Below are positions 37,510 through 48,477 of a DNA stretch of 64,000 nucleotides, one piece after another. The stretch is from DATBJG01 sp963790545. GTDB taxonomy: Bacteria; Acidobacteriota; Vicinamibacteria; Vicinamibacterales; JAMQPK01. How positions within the stretch are numbered: the stretch's first letter is position 1; each line of letters begins with the position of its first letter. The translations under genes and the position numbers were made by a program. The notes under the pieces were generated by a model. That model saw only the letters and a program-made list of their open reading frames with translations, was not told the DNA's origin and searched no databases. The stretch covers positions 186,001 to 250,000 of the forward strand of contig CAWBPA010000025.1 of NCBI GenBank assembly GCA_963790545.1, in the 5' to 3' direction.

Positions 37510-38909
37510 CTAGGTGGTGACAAGTTCGCGCGGTGTTTCCCGTGTTGTGCGGCGTCGGTGCGTTTGGATCGGTGCAGGCTCATGAATAGCCAGTGCCAGG
37601 CAGGTCGCAAAAAGGAGCGCGACGCCAGGAATCTGAAGGCTGAATTCTGTCAGTTCCTGCACGGCAATGCCGCAGATGCCGGCCGTGGCGCCCATGCGGA
37701 TCCACCACGTCATTTCGTCCTGGGGCTGTTTGAGACGACGGAATGTGGTTCGGGCGAGTGTCACGATCAGCAGGGCGACTGGGATGCACAGCAGGAGTCC
37801 GCCCTCGACGGCCAGCTGCAGATAGTCGTTATGTGCCTCAAACGGCTGGACCGACGCATCGGTCCGCGGGTACCCGAGCATGAGCGTCCCGTAGGTATTG
37901 AGACCCGAGCCGGTGACCCAGAAGTCATTCAGTGCTGGCAGCGTGTCCTTCCAGAGATCGATGCGCCACTCGAGGGTGCCCGTGTTGCCGTACCAGTCGA
38001 CCAGCGTGTCGGCTCCACGCCATGCGATGACTCCGATAACGGTGAGCAGCAGGTAACCAGCCAGCACAAACCGGAGCGCTCGCCGCTTTGCTCGGTAGAC
38101 GGCTGCTCCGCACAAGATGGTGGCGGCCACTGCGGCGCCCGCAATTCCGGATCTCGACATCGTCCAGACAAGTGCACAGGCCATCACGAGAATGGCGATC
38201 CCCGTGAGGATTGCCGGTGTGCCTTCGGGCGACCCGATCCAGAGCAGTCGGTCGCGCCATGTTGATGCGGTCGATGCCGGGCGGCTGCTGAATCGGCCGA
38301 ACAGATAGCCGACACTCAGCATGAGAACGAGCAGCATCCAGCCGGCGAAGTGATTGCGATTGACAAAGGGGCCGAAGCCGTTGGTCGCGTAGAACATTGG
38401 TTCCCAGAACCAGAGCAGCTTGCCGTTGAAGGTGGCCTTTTGCGCCAGCCCAATTGTTCCTATCGCGACGCCAAGCACGACAAGGTTTCGGGTCAATGCG
38501 CGTGGAAACCCGCTTGTCTGCTGGGCGAAGCCGGCGCACGTGGTGGTCCAAACGGCCCCGAACAGTATGAATGCCAGTCCACGCATCGTCTGTCCTGGAT
38601 TGATGGAAAGAGGATGACGGTCGACCACCCCTGACGCATACGCGACATCGACGGTGTTCAGGAATTGCGCGGTGCCGGGACCGAGCTGCGCCAAGGTTTC
38701 ACGCGGAAGGGACAGGAGCTGAGCGCCGCACGCGAGGATGAGCAGACCGAACACCACAAGTGTGTCCCTGGTCGTGCCGCCGCAGTCCATCGTCCGGCCC
38801 AGAGCGCAGAGATGGCGATACCGACGGCGAGTGGCCTATAAGCCCATGAGTGGACGGCGCCGAAAGACAGGACGCCCCAAGCGAGAAGGAGGGTGACAAA
38901 CGAGCTCAA
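37510..38909 (-). pseudogene. O-antigen ligase/polymerase (Wzy/WaaL) family membrane protein, one frame break
   Basis: The N-terminus from TTG 38909 (SSFVTLLLAWGVLSFGAVHS, WAYRPLAVGIAISALW) shifts frame near 38790. It then runs intact for 426 codons with about ten further hydrophobic segments: FNGKLLWFWEPMFYATNGFG, FVNRNHFAGWMLLVLMLSVG (family NRNHFA motif), WTMSRSGIAGAAVAATIL, DFWVTGSGLNTYGTLMLGYP and FEAHNDYLQLAVEGGLLL (conserved HNDYLQ). It is an inner-membrane glycan polymerase or ligase acting on undecaprenyl-linked sugars. A degenerate copy of its 5' end lies at 39648-40042. Confidence 0.82.
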
Positions 38910-38940
38910 GTGATCTCAGGTAAGCATGTGAACGCGGCCC

Positions 38941-39616
38941 TTAACTTGCTTGTAAATCTAGCGTGTCTCGTCGGATTGCAATATAAGACTTCGGAATGGC
39001 CCAGAACATTCGTTCAACGAGGATCTCGCAGTCGGGAAAGAGTTGTCGCATCTCTGACTTTCGCAGGAGCCGGGTTGTCTCGACCACTGACTCGATTTGG
39101 GTACGGCTCGGCCGGGCTATCCATCCCCACAACGTGCACCACCGCATAATCATCTTCTGGACCGTTCTGGGGAGGTAGTGGATAAACGGGGTCAGGTAAT
39201 GTGGCTCGATAGGACACTCGGTACGCGGGAGTCTGGATCCACAGGTTCCTGGCAACGCGTCGAATCTCCGCAGCGAACTCTTGTTGTCGTTCCCACAATC
39301 CGACGTGCTCGATCACGCTGTTTGAAAAGCCGATGTCGTAACTCTTGTCAAGAAACGCAAGATGGCAGCCATCGCCGACCAAAGTCCTCAGCGAATGGTT
39401 AGGGGCCCGCCCGTTGTCCCAGTGCACTTCATGCACATTGACCGTATCGATTCGCTTTACCGATTGAGGGTGTGAGGTCCAAAACGACGGGTATCCACCG
39501 ACATCGAGCAACGTGTCGGATATTCTTGGCCTGATGATACGAAGGAACAATGCAAATCTCTTCTGGCGCCAGATTTTGAATATTTGCCCGTAAATACTGT
39601 GGATGCTAAATGACAT
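38941..39616 (-). pseudogene. class I SAM-dependent methyltransferase, one frame break
   Basis: From ATG 39616: RFALFLRIIRPRISDTLLDV followed by GGYPSFWTSH (motif I, D-V-G-G), VNVHEVHWDN (post-I acidic region), VGDGCHLAFLDKSYDIGFSN and SVIEHVGLWERQQEFAAEI (typical methyltransferase motif II-III). The frame changes near 39215 and continues as ECPIEPHYLTPFIHYLP … WGWIARPSRTQIES and LRKSEMRQLFPDCEILVE, as in sugar or small-molecule methyltransferases of polysaccharide clusters. It is flanked on both sides by homologous ligase sequence. The substrate is probably a sugar residue of the polymer. Confidence 0.75.
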
Positions 39617-39647
39617 CACACGGTGCAGAGAAATAGTTGATAGGGGG

Positions 39648-40042
39648 AAATCTGCTGAAGTCGCCGGGCGGCTGCTGAACGCACCGAACACTATGGATGC
39701 CAGTCCACGAATCGTCTGGTCTGCATCGATGAAAAGAGCATGACGGTCAGCGACCCCGGCGCGCATAGGCGACATCGGCGGCGCTGAGGAATTGCGAGGT
39801 ACCGGGACCGAGCTGTGCCAGGGTTTCGCGCGGAAGGGACAGGAGCTGGGCGCCGCAGACCACCACACGAGAAGAGCAAAGGGCAGGAGGGTCACTCCCG
39901 GCCTTGCCATCGGGGTTCGGCGTGCGGTTCATGCCCCCGCCATAACAATCCCGATAGCAAGCGCACCGTACCCCCACGGGTAGACGGCGCCGAAAGACGA
40001 CACGCCCCACGCGAGAAGGGCCGTGGCGAGGTGGCTCAATGA
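39648..40042 (-). pseudogene. degenerate partial duplicate of the O-antigen ligase gene
   Basis: The DNA aligns by eye with 38556-38909: CAGGAATTGC/GAGGAATTGC, CCGGGACCGAGCTG, CGCGGAAGGGACAGGAGCTG and GACGGCGCCGAAAGAC recur in both. Translated fragments LSHLATALLAWGVSSFGAVY, SLPRETLAQLGPGTSQFLSA and QTIRGLASIVFGA match the ligase N-terminus, in shifted frames. At the left end FGA is joined directly to FSSRPAT, a segment found about 80 codons later in the full gene, so there is also an internal deletion. It is not a functional gene. Confidence 0.8.
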
Positions 40043-40155
40043 ACGAAAGTCCATTTATGAAGTACCAACTTAATGGGTACCCATACCGAGGTCCGGGTGC
40101 AACGTCAGTCTTCTCCCACCGAATGTCCGGACGCACGCAGCATCTGGAGTGCATT

Positions 40156-41137
40156 TCACGCTCCGGTCATAACTCTTGTTGCGTCGAGCCCTTCGGATTC
40201 CGCTCGCAACACGCCGCGGTTGTCGAGGAACCATCGGTATGTCTGCTCAATGCCTTCACACAAGTCGATGCGGTGCTTCCATCCGAGGGTATGAAGCCGC
40301 GATACATCCAGGAGTTTTTGCGGACTCCCATCCGGCTTGCTCGTATCAAACTCAAGTACGGCCTTCGGGTACACGACATTCCGCACTGTTTCTGCGGGCT
40401 CGTCGAATCATAGATCCTTGCCTGTTCCGACGTTGATGTGCTGGGCTTCTGTATAGTGCTCCATCAGGAACACGCACGCGTCGGCTAGGTCATCGACGTG
40501 CAGGAACTCGCGCCTGGGAGAGCCAGTACCCCAGATGGTTACCGCGCAATCCCCACGCACCTTGGCCTCATGAAACTTCCTCATCAATGCCGGCAACACA
40601 TGGGAGCTCGTGAGGCTGAAGTTGTCATTGGGTCCGTACAAATTCGTTGGCATCGCGGAGATGAATTCGCTGCCGTACTGACGCCGATAAGCCTGGCACA
40701 ATTTGATACCGGCAATCTTTGCGATCGCGTCGGTTCATTGGTCGGCTCGAGCGGCCCCGTCAGCAGGGCTTCCTCTCGCATCGGCTGCGGTGATTCCCGA
40801 GGGTAGATGCACGAACTGCCTAGATATAGCAGTTTCTGACGCCAAACTGGTGTGCAGCATGCACCACCGTGGCATGAATCAGCATATTGTCGTAAATGAA
40901 CTCTGCGGGCCGTGTGGAGTTTGCCAGGATGCCGCCAACGGTTCCAGCTACGAGGTACACGTCCTACTGGTCATTGGCGCGGAACCAGTAATTCACCGCA
41001 GCCTGGTCGCGCAGGTCGAGCTGATCGCGAGTCGCTGTTCCAGAATGTCGCTCATGACCGTCGGCCGCGAGCTTTCTGATGATCGCTGAACCAACGAGCC
41101 CGCGGTGGCCGGCAACGAATACGCGCGATCCAGGCAT
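40156..41137 (-). pseudogene. fcl: GDP-L-fucose synthase-like epimerase/reductase, frame-broken
   Basis: From ATG 41137: MPGSRVFVAGHRGLVGSAI (NADP-binding GxxGLVGS), QFGVR then KLLYLGSSCIYPRESPQPM, EALLTGPLEPTNEP, IKLCQAYRRQYGSEFISAMP, TNLYGPNDNFSLTSSHVLPA, GSPRREFLHVDDLADACVFL and, after a frame change near 40400, NVVYPKAVLEFDTSKPDGSP / LDVSRLHTLGWKHRIDL. These are strongly diagnostic for Fcl, which makes GDP-L-fucose from GDP-4-keto-6-deoxymannose in the cytosol. Breaks lie near 41010, 40850, 40720 and 40400. The one near 40720 falls in the catalytic Tyr-x-x-x-Lys segment, where adding one T restores YAIAK. Confidence 0.85.
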
Positions 41138-41171
41138 AGGCCCCCCTCCACGTTGTGATAATTGAATAGCG

Positions 41172-41937
41172 CTACTTCCCTATGTGCATCAGCTGCATCG
41201 ACATTCGCCACACGAAGACTGGAATCGTGTGTAGATATCGCCGCCACAATCGTCTGGGCTCCGAGCAGAGTCGATAGATCCATTCAAGATCCCGGAACGC
41301 TGCATCCATCTGGGAGCCTGTGGCTTGAGGCCGGCGTGGAAATCAAAGGCGGCACCAACACCGAGTCAGGACAGCAGCATCGAGATATGGTCGGTAGGCC
41401 GCCATCCAGAGCTCCTGTTTGCGGGTGCTCTAGCCCGACCCAAACGATATCGGCTTCGAGTTCGATTAACGTGGGCCGAGTGTTCCGGGTCGACCGTGAT
41501 TTCGTCACTTACGACCGGGCACAGCGTTCCCACGATCTGCAGGCCCGGAAAGCGTTGATCAATCGCTCAGCCAGTAGTTCCGCGACCCAGGTCCACCACC
41601 AAACAAAAAGTGCCGGGCCCCGGTTTCAAGTGATCGCTCCAAACCGCTAGCGTCAGATCGCGCCCGCAAACGCGGTCCAGCCGCTCACCCAACCACTTGC
41701 CAACCCAAACCACGGGCATACCATCTGGTGTCGCCATGCCGGCCCTCTGATGGGCGTTGAGCAAACGTTCGTTCTTATGGCAGGCGACTACGCCATGGAT
41801 ATCCCTGACGCAGACATAGGTACGCGTCTTCGTCGAGAACCCAATTGCGAATCGTCTCCGAGGCTTTTGACAGATCTGTGGCGGTGATCGGTACACCCAG
41901 GAGGTTAAACTGATGCTTCCGCAATGCTGCGTTTCAC
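41172..41937 (-). pseudogene. WecG/TagA/CpsF family glycosyltransferase, frame-broken
   Basis: Read across frames: NLLGVPITATDLSKASETIR, YVCVRDIHGVVACHKNERLL, GMATPDGMPVVWVGKWLGE (family PDGMPxVW), VCGRDLTLAV, then ELEADIVWVGLEHP (family DIVWVGLG-P), GVGAAFDFHAG-like and a C-terminal tail near 41172. Family enzymes transfer N-acetylmannosamine or similar sugars to lipid carriers at the inner membrane face. At least four frame changes are needed. It ends 34 bases before the fcl start in the same orientation, so the two are operonic. Confidence 0.8.
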
Positions 41938-42126
41938 GTTGCCCGCTCCGTCAATCGAGCGGCAGTGATTAGAGACACCTGCATCAGTAGCCAAGCACCC
42001 ACCACTCGTCGGTCAATTGCCCGGACTCCTCAAACAGAAAAACTGCAAAAGAGATGAGCTGAGGTGAGGAGGTGCGGAGTCGTCTCGTCGCTACACGCGA
42101 CGTGGCCCGGACGGCACCCGACAATG

Positions 42127-42809
42127 TTATCGTGACCATTTCTCAGAAAGGTGTAATTCCAGTCCATAGATCGAAGCAACTCGGTATCCGTCCTGCTCCA
42201 GGCGGCGCACCGTCGTAACAGTCTTCCCAAAAGGCATGGGTTGATCGAATTCGACGCACAGGACCGTGGGGAGGAGCCGGTCCTCAATCATGCTTTCAAG
42301 GACCGCATACTCGGCTCCTTCAATGTCAAGTTTCAACAAATCGATTCGGCGATGCCCCAACTCACGCACGAGGGTTGACAAACGCCGACACGGCGCTTCG
42401 AAGGATTCTGCCGTTCTCTGAAGGTTTACGATTGAGTGCGAGACGTGCTGCGGATTCTGGGCGCGTAGAACGTCAATGTGGCGTCGTCGGACCAAATCCC
42501 AACGGGCTTGAAATGGTTATTGGGAATCTGCTTCGGGCGCGCTGCTAAAAATTGGATCGCCCGCGGAGTTGGGTCGAGCCGTCACTTCGCACCCAAATCG
42601 GTCGATGAGTGCCAAGTCGAGACGTGATGTCTTCCCCAACACCAGCAGAATAGCAGACCCACGAGGGAGTAATGAGCAACGTGGGGGACCACCCCAGCCT
42701 CCATTGGTGCTCCCAAGTTTCTCGAGAATCTATCCGACGTGGCTTTCGAAACAGGATCTGAGACAGCGAGCGAAGGAGCCTGCCGGAGTCCGAAGTAGAT
42801 TGTTCTCAT
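42127..42809 (-). pseudogene. FkbM family methyltransferase, frame-broken
   Basis: The C-terminal half is intact: HSIVNLQRTAESFEAPCRRL, LVRELGHRRIDLLKLDIEGA / EYAVLESMIE (the FkbM signature LKLDIEGAE) and VLCVEFDQP. Upstream, in other frames, GSAILLVLGKTSRLDLALID and FGCEVTA, then HFKPVGIWSDDATLTFYAPR, give the SAM-binding and middle parts. The likely start is ATG 42809. FkbM enzymes O-methylate sugars or other small molecules. It sits between the GT4 and WecG genes, so modification of a polymer sugar is the likely role. Confidence 0.75.
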
Positions 42810-42917
42810 ACGGCCCAGTCCCGGCCTATTGCGTAGCCGACTGACGTCGACCACACCCTGTGGATGGCGTCCAGCTACGCGGTCCGTGAACACTTGGGGT
42901 CGCTAGCAAGAACGGAA

Positions 42918-44102
42918 TTAGTTGCAGCGCAGAGCGACCGCTCTGTCAGAACGAGGATCGGCAATCGCGTTGCGATAGACAGCCATGAGGTCGTTGTAGT
43001 TCTGCGCTGGAGTGAACCGTTCCTCATAGCGTAGGCGAGCGTTCGGCCCATCCTCGCCATCTCGTCCTGGTGAGTCGACGCCCATTCAATTCGCCTGGCC
43101 AAATCGCTGTCATTGCCCGGTTCGAACAGGAACCAGTGTTGCCGTCGTCGATAATCTCTGCAAGAGAACCGATTCTTGAGGCAATCACTGGAAGCCCAGA
43201 GGAAAACGCTTCGGCGATAACAACCAGCCAAGCTTCATACCACACCGATGGCACGATCAGTACCGCGCCGCCAACATGTGGCTGCGTATTTTTTCCGCTG
43301 GTAACCGCCCCAATGCTGTGATCAAACTGCCGGTACCAGGTTCCTTCAGCGGACCGTCACCGACAACACCGATCTGCGTTCGCGACCGCTCGGTCGCGGC
43401 GATTAGGGTCTTGATACCCTTCTCCTCGCTGAGCCCTTCCAACAAACAGTCCTCCCACACGAGCGCGCTCTGGGACTGGATCAGCCCACAAACCGCCGAC
43501 AAAATTCGTCTTGACCATAATGCGACTCGCCGGAAACCCTGCTGTCACAAACTTCGATTTGACGAACTCAGATGGCGCAATGAATCGATCGACAGCGGTG
43601 TGCCAGGTGCGTCGTGTGGTGTTGATCAGTGATCATCCACGCACCGACTGTTGATGCGGCCAGACTGCTCCGGTAACAGCGGTGCAGCCCCCATACCCGG
43701 GATGTGTGCCGAGGCATTGCTCGCACACTGCACCGTTTCTGGACAGATTCGCACCCAAACAAATCGGTCGAAAGTTGTGCAGCGTCTGGACGACAGCGAC
43801 GTTATGACGTGCGCACGGTCTGTCAGACCGATGTGCTCAACTGCCGGGAAGAAATTGTGGACATGAACGACGTCCAGTTTAAATCAAGCGAATCTGCCTG
43901 TCAACCTCGTGCATGGCAGCACGATTCCCGGCGCTTCGCCAGCCGATCCCGAGCCACTCGACCGGTTTGATATCGCCATTTGAGACGATGAATTTGATCT
44001 ACCTGGTGTCCCTGAGAGTGCAGGAGCTCGATTCTCCAAATCGACAACCGCGTCTTCCCCCCCAGGCTGATTGTATCGATTGTGCAGTTGAAGGATTCTC
44101 AT
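42918..44102 (-). pseudogene. GT4-family glycosyltransferase, frame-broken
   Basis: ATG 44102 opens MRILQLHNRYNQPGGEDAVV, typical for GT4 glycosyltransferases of polysaccharide clusters. Further pieces are FPASRIMVKTNFVGG, FVGR then LSEEKGIKTLIAATERSRTQ (acceptor-to-donor domain transition), IGVVGDGPL, SVWYEAWLVVIAEAFSSGLP (donor-binding ExG/P motif), VIASRIGSLAEIIDDGNTG and LFEPGNDSDLARRIEWA. The stop is at 42918. Many frame changes interrupt it. Role: adding a sugar from a nucleotide donor to the lipid-linked repeat unit. Confidence 0.78.
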
Positions 44103-46091
44103 GAAGTGTGGTGCTGCGCGAGCGCCAAATTGCACACCTGAACAAGAACTTGCGGGCCATGCTATCGATCGTGAGGTGTCGGGTCCGTTCCAAGTCAGGG
44201 CCAACCTCCGCAAGATGTGCGCCGGAAAAACTGGTTGCCGAGAACGTGCCAGCGCGCCCACCGCAAAAGCGCTGAGGAGCTCATCGGTGATGATGCTCCG
44301 TTTTGGTTATGTCTAGGGTCCACGAATCTCGGGGCCGTGATGGGGGTTGGTCGATCGATGACCATTCGGACGCTGGCGGCGGCGCATCTCGATGGCAAGC
44401 CCGAACGCCGGGTTGGGGCCCGACTGCAGGACGCGGCAGAGAAGGACGGCCTTGTCGGCGGCAAACACGGGACCGACAAATTTCAGCCATTCACGATGCA
44501 TCACCACGTCACGCACGCAAAAATTACTGAAGGCCGGACCGCGCGATGATAATCAATGTGAAGGTGGGAAGTCTATTCCGGATGGGTGTCCTGCTTCGGA
44601 CAAGAAGGAATCGAGGCGCTTATAGGATGCCAGGCCGCCTATAAAAACGGCAATGCAGGCATCAGGAAGTATGTTCAGACGCTCACGCGCAATGCTCTCA
44701 CATCGGCTTCGCCTGCGGTCTGATGGCAGCGGCGTTTGACCAGCGCGCCTACATCAATTGTATTGTTCAGTATCGTGATACGGGTTGACGGAAACCCATG
44801 CTTTTATACGGTTCGAGTGCACTGAGCGAGGTGTAAGCGAAAGAACCAGTTGTCCGCCTCAAGAGAAAACTGCGCAGGCCGGACGATGCGAGGTGCCGTA
44901 ACTGTGGCGTTGGGCTTGAAAATCAGCCCCGTGTCCCCACCACGCCAACTTCAGTGAATGAGTTTTTCTGGGCGTCGACGCGAGAATGTGACCGCGAGGT
45001 TCTCTTCTCTTGGGGAAAAACTACAAGTTCAGCACTGCTGCAGATGCTCAGTCGGGCCGTTATGTAATAGCCTCGCGCGGACCAACCCTTATTTGACGCT
45101 GCTCGAGACGTCAGTGTCCAGGGGAAAGGAGTTTTCGAGATCCAGATCTGCCTTTTTTCGGTCAGCGCAGTCAGCTCGCCCGTACAGCAATCTCTATGTA
45201 AGATCTACTTCCATTGCCAGGAGTTCGATAGATGCTTGAAGAATGGCAGTCGATACTCAGTCAGCCAGCGCTGTAGAACTACGGATAGCCTTCGGGTATT
45301 CACGGCCCAGACACACTTTGCCATTAAGTGAGCGGCCGCATTGGATCAACGTCTAGAAACAACCCGGGACGGCATTCCTTCATTCGGCTTGGCTCGCGCG
45401 CGGCGAGACTTGCGCTCGTCGCGACGAACAAGCCCAGAACAGACTGTGTTGTCGCAGTAACGAACTTTTGGTCGGATTGGACGGTCCAGACAAAGACAAG
45501 AAAGCTCGAGGCCCACACCCCCACGACGGCGCGGTTACCCCGCGGGAGCGTTGCCTGTTTGACAGCGATTGCGGAGAAGACGAGACAATGAGATACAGGC
45601 CCAAACCCACGATTACCCAATTCGAGCGTGAGGTCAGAGAAAGCCATGTGAGAATGCGGCGGACGCAGACGAATTCACTCCAGATGTCACTGGACGAACC
45701 CTCCAGCCCGAGGCAGAGTGCTGCCAAATCTGTAGCCGAGGAGGGGCTCTCTGTCCATGCCGCAGGTTGGCCTCCCAAAGGGCCATGCGTCCAAGGTCCA
45801 GGCGGGCCAGAATCCGGTGAACAGCTGGGGACTGACGCGTACTTTGAAAACCGCCAACATACACATTACGCCGTAAACCGGTCTGAGAGCGCTGAAAAGA
45901 CCGGATCGATCCAGTCTCGACTAGGTCAGGCCTTCGGTAATTCGCATGAGCGGTGGAACCGCCCGCTGAGGAGCAGCAGCGACACCAGTGCAAAGAAGGA
46001 CTCCCACTTCCTGGCGCCGCTTCCGCAGTATTCCGTCCAGCTAGTGGATTTCCTGCGACCTGTCTATTCATTTGGAATATTGGGCGGGATT
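44103..46091 (-). other. degenerate coding region of the polysaccharide cluster, not resolved
   Basis: About 2 kb with no intact gene on either strand. Short minus-strand pieces look coding: RDVVMHREWLKFVGPVFAAD (44313-44516), SNWVIVGLGLYLIVSSSPQS and VWASSFLVFVWTVQ (45324-45700), and KWESFFALVSLLLLSGRF near 46020. The latter are hydrophobic, suggesting a degraded or heavily mis-sequenced membrane protein and, nearer 44.4 kb, part of a transferase. Base composition is more A/T-rich than the flanks. I cannot assign genes with confidence. Confidence 0.5.
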
Positions 46092-47040
46092 TCATTGCCC
46101 GTCGATCGTCTGATACTCATCATGTGGTCCACCTACGAACGCGGCCGTGGCCCCCACCGCGCGGGCGAGGTCGAGAGACCGTGGACAAACTTTACCCGAC
46201 CGGCCATCGGCGCGATGATCTTCGACCGGTCCTCGGGCACCAATGCCCAAAGTCCTGACTAATCGTCGTGGCATCCACCGCATCAGTGGCAGCAACTCTC
46301 GTTCGCAAAACACATATGCGCTTTGGACGCGACACGCTCGGCGAACCCGCCATTCGACGCGTGACATCGACAACGGCACCATTTCGCGTACGACAGCTGT
46401 CCGGCTCCGAACGGTCGTCGCACCGGCAGCTCGAGCGCGCCAAAAGAAGTGCGAGTCTTCACCACCACTCAGCGCGAGCCGTCTTCGAAGCATCCCACCA
46501 TGTCGATGACTTCGCGCACCATCAAAACGTTGCCGGCTGCAGCCATTGGCGTCGTGGTGCCCTTGTCATCGTCGGACGCTCGAAGAACCCGGCCTCGAAT
46601 CTTCCACTCCGGGACTCCTTCTTCATAGTCAGGCTAACAGGACCTGTCACGACATGTGCCTGGAATCGGCGTCTTCGTGGCCGAGAGTCGTCCAACCGGT
46701 CAGGATCGGGCGTCTCATCATCGTCGATGAAGGCGACAGCGTCCGCGCCAGCTTCCAATGCGGAGCGGATGCAAGCGTTTCGCGCAAATGAAATACCGCG
46801 CTGCGGCTCATTGACGTATCTGACATTTAAAGTGCATTCCAGGCTAAACCGCGCGACAGATGTAGCAGCAGACTGATCGGGATCATTGTCACAAACGACG
46901 ATCAAGCGTTCCGGAGTCGGGTGCCTACGAAACTGCAACTTGGTGATCGAACTGAGCAGACGTGTCAACCCCTTCGGCCGAGACATCGTCGCGATACAGA
47001 TCGCTACGCGGTTGATGTCTCGAGGTGGGTAGGCGATCAT
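46092..47040 (-). pseudogene. GT2-family glycosyltransferase, one frame break
   Basis: From ATG 47040: DINRVAICIATMSRPKGLTR (GT-A entry strand), ERLIVVCDNDPDQSAATSV, YVNEPQRGISFARNACIRSA and ADAVAFIDDDETPDPDRLDD (the DxD metal and sugar-nucleotide site). A frame change occurs around 46500-46525; the rest (LALSGGEDSHFFWRARAAGA, … LLPLMRWMPRRLVRTLG) matches the C-terminal catalytic loop with the GGED base motif and a terminal amphipathic region. It is an inner-membrane-associated inverting transferase for polymer assembly. Confidence 0.82.
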
Positions 47041-47043
47041 TAC

Positions 47044-48387
47044 AGCAGGCGTCAAACGTTTCCAGTCAACGAACCGCCAACGGTCATAGACAGGGAAGTA
47101 CAGCATCAGCTGCGCGGCCACCGCTAGCCCCACGAGGGTCCACATGCCCGCGGCCAGAGTGGCATCGCACAGAAGGCTCGCCACGGCTGCGCCGCGCCAC
47201 GAGAAGATTGGGATGAGCACAAGTTCAAAGCGATATTAATGAGTGCGACGAGAAACTGAAGGGAGCCTCTCCATCGCTGATAGCCCGCACCGGTCAGCGC
47301 GTCAGAGGCGAAGACCTGTATTGCGCGTAGCAGTGGAATTGCTGCAAGGAAGCGCACCGCACTGACGCTTTCATCGAAGTCGCTGCCCAGCACTGCTGCT
47401 AGAAGCGGCGCCCCGGCAGCCAAGGTTGCGGACGCCAGTCAGGCAATAGACTACGGAAGGGACCAGGAGCCGTCGCGCAAGCACCAGTGTCGCCCCTATT
47501 CCAAGGGCTCCCTGCTGAAAGAAGCTGGCGTACGATGCGAAGAGCAGGGACCGGACCGGAATAAATGCGGCGTCGATCGCGCGATAGGCAGCGCTGTAGA
47601 TGCCGACAGCTGCGAACGGGCCCAGGCGTCCTAGCATCGTCTTGTCCACGTCGTTATATATGGTCGACGACGACAGACTGACGGAGAAGTGGAACCCCTC
47701 ACGACAGATCGGACCTCCGGATAGGCAAGCCCAATCGTGGCGCTCCGAGCTCATGCGTCGCTAAGACGAGCGCTGCAGCCGCTGCCGCGGCTGTACTGGC
47801 GCAGTAGAGGGCCGCCCATTGCGTGGCTGTGCCATTGGCGAAGAACACCATCAATCCAGCGGCACACAGGCGGGCCAGGCTGACCAGCAATTGGAGTCCG
47901 GCAGTGCGATCCAGGCGTTCGTGTGCCTGATAAGCGCTACCGCAGAGGCCGAGAAGCCTGAAAAAGATCAAATCCGCCAGCGCTACTAACAATGTCAACG
48001 GCAGGGGAATCGAGTGCCGAAGACAGCGTGGGATGCCAGGAGAGCGACAATACTTAGCGATCCCCCTGAGACGAGGCCGACCCGTAGCGTCTGTCCCCAG
48101 AAAACTGGAAAGATGGAGGCAATTCCCGCAACGTCCTTGACGAGCAGGTTGCCCCATCCCCATGTGGCGAACGACCCGAGAATGCCTACCGTCGCGAGAA
48201 TACTTGCGAAAGCTCCGTAACCGGTGGTTCCAAGCTGTCGCGCGATGACGACAAATCAGATGGCTTGGATCACAAACCTGGCACCCTCCCCTGCGAACAT
48301 CCATCCGGTACCATCGCAACAGGGTACGTTTGAAGCTGCGTAGCGCTTCACGCCATCGGCCCAGAAATTCAGTGAGATAAATCGCAT
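47044..48387 (-). pseudogene. Wzx-type polysaccharide flippase, frame-broken
   Basis: The hydrophobic protein is reconstructed from three frames: FVVIARQLGTTGYGAFASIL, TVGILGSFATWGWGNLLVKD, … FSVSLSSSTIYNDVDKTMLG (typical Wzx helix-7 loop, NDVDKTML), RLGPFAAVGIYSAAYRAIDA, RFLAAIPLLRAIQVFASDAL, TGAGYQRW and LVGLAVAAQLMLYFPVYDR. MATE/Wzx proteins flip undecaprenyl-pyrophosphate-linked repeat units to the periplasm. The exact stop is hidden by a frame change; the final in-frame segment runs into the GT2 start. The likely start is ATG 48387. Confidence 0.78.
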
Positions 48388-48477
48388 GTCCTCGGAATCG
48401 GTCCTTCGGAGGGAGGCTTGGCGCAGACTCGGATGGGGCCCGTCGTTGTTACTGAGCGAAAGCAGATTGAACCGACT

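Noticed and set aside
40156..48400. Programmed frameshifting as an explanation for the broken glycan genes
   Set aside because: Breaks are at many unrelated positions without a shared slippery heptamer or stem-loop, and conserved sequence continues in different frames. Indels or decay are simpler.
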